Positions 6,803-8,483 of a stretch of DNA of 8,483 nucleotides are shown in pieces. The translations under genes and the position numbers were made by a program. The first letter of the stretch is position 1. Each line of letters opens with the position of its first letter. The stretch is from Candidatus Parcubacteria bacterium (GTDB lineage Bacteria; Patescibacteriota; Patescibacteriia; JAACEG01), in contig JAGLTA010000005.1 of the NCBI GenBank assembly GCA_023135505.1, forward strand, positions 1 to 8,483. Direction: 5' to 3'. The notes under the pieces were generated by a model. The model was not told where the DNA came from and did no database searches. It saw nothing but the letters and a program-made list of their open reading frames with translations.

Positions 6803-7396
6803 ATGATTAAACAGATGAATTCAAATGAAATTTTTCAAACGAAAATTATTAAAAGTGAGGAGAATTTTGAAAAAGAACAAACGCCAAAAGTTCGCTTAAT
6901 GATAACAAGGCATGCGGAACGAATACCGTCTGGAGAATTATCGCCCAAAGGCATTAAAAATTCTAAAAAGAAAGGACAACGAATGCGGAATAATACAGAA
7001 GTGTTAAAAGGATATGTTAGCGACGAAAAAAGCAATAGAACTTTTGACACCTCGGAATTTATTTCCAATGAAAGCGAAATAAAATCTTCTTTAACGAATG
7101 AAACTTACGCCACTAGAAAGGTTAGCGATATTCAATATGATATATTAAAACCAGACTTGTCTCACTGTCTTATTGAAGCAAGAAATTTAATTGAAGAGGC
7201 AACGCTGAAAGAATTGAATTTTTCAACTGAAAAGGATGAGGATGGAAAATTTAAAATTAATATTGGAAAATTGCCAAAAAAAGAACAGATTAAAATAGCT
7301 CCAATTAGGCAAAAAAATCAAAAATTAGGAATGAGATTTATACTTGGAAAAGAGGAGGTGATTCATCGCTTGGCAATGGGATTAGCGCATCAATAA
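6803..7396 (+). CDS. Histidine phosphatase-like protein, probably C-terminally truncated
   Basis: The 197-residue product carries the entry motif of the histidine phosphatase (phosphoglycerate mutase-like) superfamily, MITRHAER (Met33-Arg40, catalytic His37 in an R-H-A-E-R form of RHGxR), followed by ELSPKGIKNSKKKG, equivalent to the LTxxGxxQA region. The protein then continues helical and charged and stops at ...VIHRLAMGLAHQ. The second half of the fold, with the second conserved His, is absent. After the TAA, frame +1 reads NNLDKRSYVG before a TGA, and frame +2 adds 18 codons (IIWISEAMSDD...) to 7449; either could be a frameshifted remnant, but neither is convincing alone. It lies 11 bases after pilO in the same direction and is probably co-transcribed; no pilus role is known to me. 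Base composition matches its neighbours. The start may be ATG 6803 or 6815; the domain starts near residue 30 in any case. Substrate unknown. Confidence 0.68.
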   Translation: MIKQMNSNEIFQTKIIKSEENFEKEQTPKVRLMITRHAERIPSGELSPKGIKNSKKKGQRMRNNTEVLKGYVSDEKSNRTFDTSEFISNESEIKSSLTNETYATRKVSDIQYDILKPDLSHCLIEARNLIEEATLKELNFSTEKDEDGKFKINIGKLPKKEQIKIAPIRQKNQKLGMRFILGKEEVIHRLAMGLAHQ

Positions 7397-7448
7397 TTTG
7401 GATAAGCGAAGCTATGTCGGATGATCTGGGGGTGGGTATTTATTATTA

Positions 7449-7484
7449 AATATCATTTTTACACTGCTGTGTAAAAATAGTATT
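7449..7484. terminator. Hairpin after the phosphatase-like gene, possible transcript end
   Basis: ATTTTTACAC (7455-7464) and GTGTAAAAAT (7469-7478) pair perfectly around the four-base loop TGCT; after one mismatch, AATAT (7449-7453) pairs with GTATT (7480-7484, including one G-T). It lies about 50 bases beyond the phosphatase stop. A T-run downstream of the stem is missing, so the terminator role is a guess; it may also be an RNA-stabilising end or an operator for the small gene at 7534. Confidence 0.4.
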
Positions 7485-7533
7485 GACTAAATTTACATTA
7501 CGGTTAAAAATATTATTTACTTAATCAAAAAAT

Positions 7534-7806
7534 ATGAAAACAAAAATAGAAATTTGCTGGGCGATTAAATATCTTATTATTTTTATTACAGCCGCTCTTT
7601 TGATATGGCTGGCAGCAACCATGTTTTTTTTGCATAAAAATTTTTATTTAACAATTCAAGAAACAGACTCTATTCATCAGCTTCAAAGGGAAATATCCTC
7701 GGAAAATGTTAATATTAAATTATTTAACGAAGTTGAGCAAAGAATAAAACAGAGGGAAAATAAAAAAACTCCCGAGTTTGGAGTTATAGAAAATTCTTTC
7801 ATGTAA
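7534..7806 (+). CDS. Small single-pass membrane protein of unknown function
   Basis: I do not recognise a named family. The 90-residue product has a short basic start, a long hydrophobic helix (about 13-33, ending LAATMFFLHK), then a polar, probably helical segment (about 38-75: IQETDSIHQLQREISSENVN, then LFNEVEQRIKQRENKK) and a short tail. This is the layout of a bitopic protein with a small extracytoplasmic helix, similar in topology to PilN and PilO but lacking a globular domain. It may be an accessory subunit of the pilus platform, based only on position downstream of pilO in the same direction. It starts 137 bases after the phosphatase-like gene, with no Shine-Dalgarno site, and ends four bases before the convergent sigma factor gene. 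Coding is supported by a clean membrane helix and a full-length frame; function is unknown. Confidence 0.65.
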   Translation: MKTKIEICWAIKYLIIFITAALLIWLAATMFFLHKNFYLTIQETDSIHQLQREISSENVNIKLFNEVEQRIKQRENKKTPEFGVIENSFM

Positions 7807-7810
7807 ATTT

Positions 7811-8365
7811 TTATTTTTGCATTTGATCTTTTAGCGCGTTTAAAGCTCTGTGCATTAAAACCCTAATTGCGCCCTTGGAGCGATTCATAATCTTGCTTAT
7901 TTCAGAGGCAGAATAATCCTCAATAAAACGCAATAAAATAATCTCTTTATACTCATCTTTTAGCAAATCTAAATTTTGCAACACCTGTTTCAACTCAATA
8001 TCAAGATCAATTTTGTCTATTAAATTTTTGCCAGTTTTCACTTTTTTTGAATTTTCAGCAGTTTCGCATTCCTCAAGCCCAACTGTTTTTTTATTGTAAT
8101 TTTTTTTGTAAAAATCAATAATCGCGTTTCTGGAAACGCGGTATAAAAAAGCTTTTAAATTATCAATTTTATATCCATTTTGAAAATAGCGCCAAGCGCG
8201 CATAAAAACTTCAGATGTTAAATCCTCCGCTTCCTCAGAACTTGTTATTTTAAAACTAATGAAACGGAATATCCTATCGGCATATAAATCATAAAGCAAA
8301 GAGAAAGATTTTTCATCTCCAGCCCTTATTTTTGCCAGCAATATTTTTTCTTTAATTATATTCAT
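7811..8365 (-). CDS. ECF-type sigma-70 family RNA polymerase sigma factor
   Basis: The 184-residue protein has the two-domain layout of extracytoplasmic function sigma factors that redirect RNA polymerase to a specific regulon. Region 2 spans about 14-92, with the core-binding segment EEAEDLTSEVFMRAW (44-58) and the -10-binding segment FLYRVSRNAIIDFYKKN (73-89). A Lys/Glu-rich linker follows (about 93-120), and region 4 spans about 124-180, with DEYKEIILLRFIEDYSASEI leading into the helix-turn-helix SASEISKIMNRSKGAIRVLMHRAL (152-175). Length and lack of region 3 fit ECF. No anti-sigma factor gene follows; downstream on its strand lies the opposite-direction small membrane gene, only four bases away, so transcripts must overlap. 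Upstream of the ATG is an A/T-rich leader with a distant AAGGT; a GC-rich inverted repeat begins about 50 bases upstream. Its target genes, including whether it controls the pilus locus, are not visible. Confidence 0.93.
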   Translation of the reverse strand: MNIIKEKILLAKIRAGDEKSFSLLYDLYADRIFRFISFKITSSEEAEDLTSEVFMRAWRYFQNGYKIDNLKAFLYRVSRNAIIDFYKKNYNKKTVGLEECETAENSKKVKTGKNLIDKIDLDIELKQVLQNLDLLKDEYKEIILLRFIEDYSASEISKIMNRSKGAIRVLMHRALNALKDQMQK

Positions 8366-8416
8366 AACAAAAAAAAAGTTATTTTATTACCTTAAATTAC
8401 GAAATACATTAATTGT

Positions 8417-8483
8417 CATCCCAGCGCAGGCGGGGATCCAGTATTCAACGCGTAAAATCTGGATTCCAGCTTGCGCGGGAATG
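8417..8483. repeat. GC-rich inverted repeat element (GTCATCCC...GGATCCAG type), cut by window end
   Basis: Two 25-base arms (8417-8441 and 8459-8483) pair at 20 of 25 positions around a 17-base AT-rich loop: CATCCCAGCGCAGGCGGGGA... against ...TCCAGCTTGCGCGGGAATG. It is much richer in G+C than its surroundings. Elements with GTCATTCCCGC...GCGGGAATCCAG arms are known as short palindromic or MITE-like dispersed repeats in many bacterial genomes; I place this one with them on arm sequence. The right arm probably continues beyond the window (expected ...ATGAC). It lies upstream of the sigma factor gene. Confidence 0.8.

Noticed and set aside
7353..7396. Perfect AGGAGGTGA followed 14 bases later by an ATG, as if a new gene started there
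   Set aside because: The ATG is in the same frame as the phosphatase-like gene and gives only six codons before TAA; the bases encode a plausible Glu-Glu-Val-Ile of the host gene.

Overview
The window is a low-GC stretch (roughly one third G+C, AT-rich spacers) with standard genetic-code genes and mostly weak or absent Shine-Dalgarno sites. Its core is a compact, divergent type IV pilus (T4P) assembly locus of the kind found in Candidate Phyla Radiation / Patescibacteria (Parcubacteria-like) genomes. That assignment is an inference from gene content and style (short divergent PilM/N/O proteins, a long PilX-like pilin, a RHAER-type histidine phosphatase). No rRNA or other marker gene is present to prove it.

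Layout. (1) 1-595, minus strand: the N-terminal part of a secreted protein with a signal peptide, a proline-rich linker and the start of a right-handed beta-helix domain; it runs off the left edge. (2) 596-1058: a divergent AT-rich intergenic region with candidate promoters in both directions and a duplicated -10-like motif. (3) 1059-4263: pilB (assembly ATPase) followed after 22 bp by a long PilX/GspK-like minor pilin with a six-cysteine cluster. (4) 4264-4577: a gene-free spacer that carries a large imperfect palindrome built from short CAAAT/ATTTG words. (5) 4578-6791: pilM, pilN, pilO, the inner-membrane assembly platform. pilM and pilN overlap; pilN and pilO are separated by a very strong hairpin that includes the pilN stop codon. 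(6) 6803-7396: a histidine-phosphatase-like gene that ends before the second half of its domain and is probably truncated. (7) 7534-7806: a small single-pass membrane protein of unknown function. (8) 7811-8365, minus strand: an ECF-type sigma factor, convergent with the preceding gene. (9) 8417-8483: a GC-rich inverted repeat of the GTCAT-CCC...GGATCCAG type, cut by the window end.

How the genes fit together. PilB would power pilus extension from the cytoplasm. PilM binds the cytoplasmic tail of PilN, and PilN and PilO form the bitopic membrane platform. The PilX-like protein would be processed as a prepilin and enter the pilus tip or priming complex. No pilC, pilT, prepilin peptidase or major pilin lies in this window, so the machine must be completed elsewhere. 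The secreted beta-helix protein is divergently transcribed and may be an unrelated surface protein. I did not find convincing evidence of an entirely new system. The most unusual points are the pilN-pilO hairpin, the six-cysteine cluster in the PilX-like protein, the apparently truncated phosphatase, and the two unrelated palindromic repeat elements.
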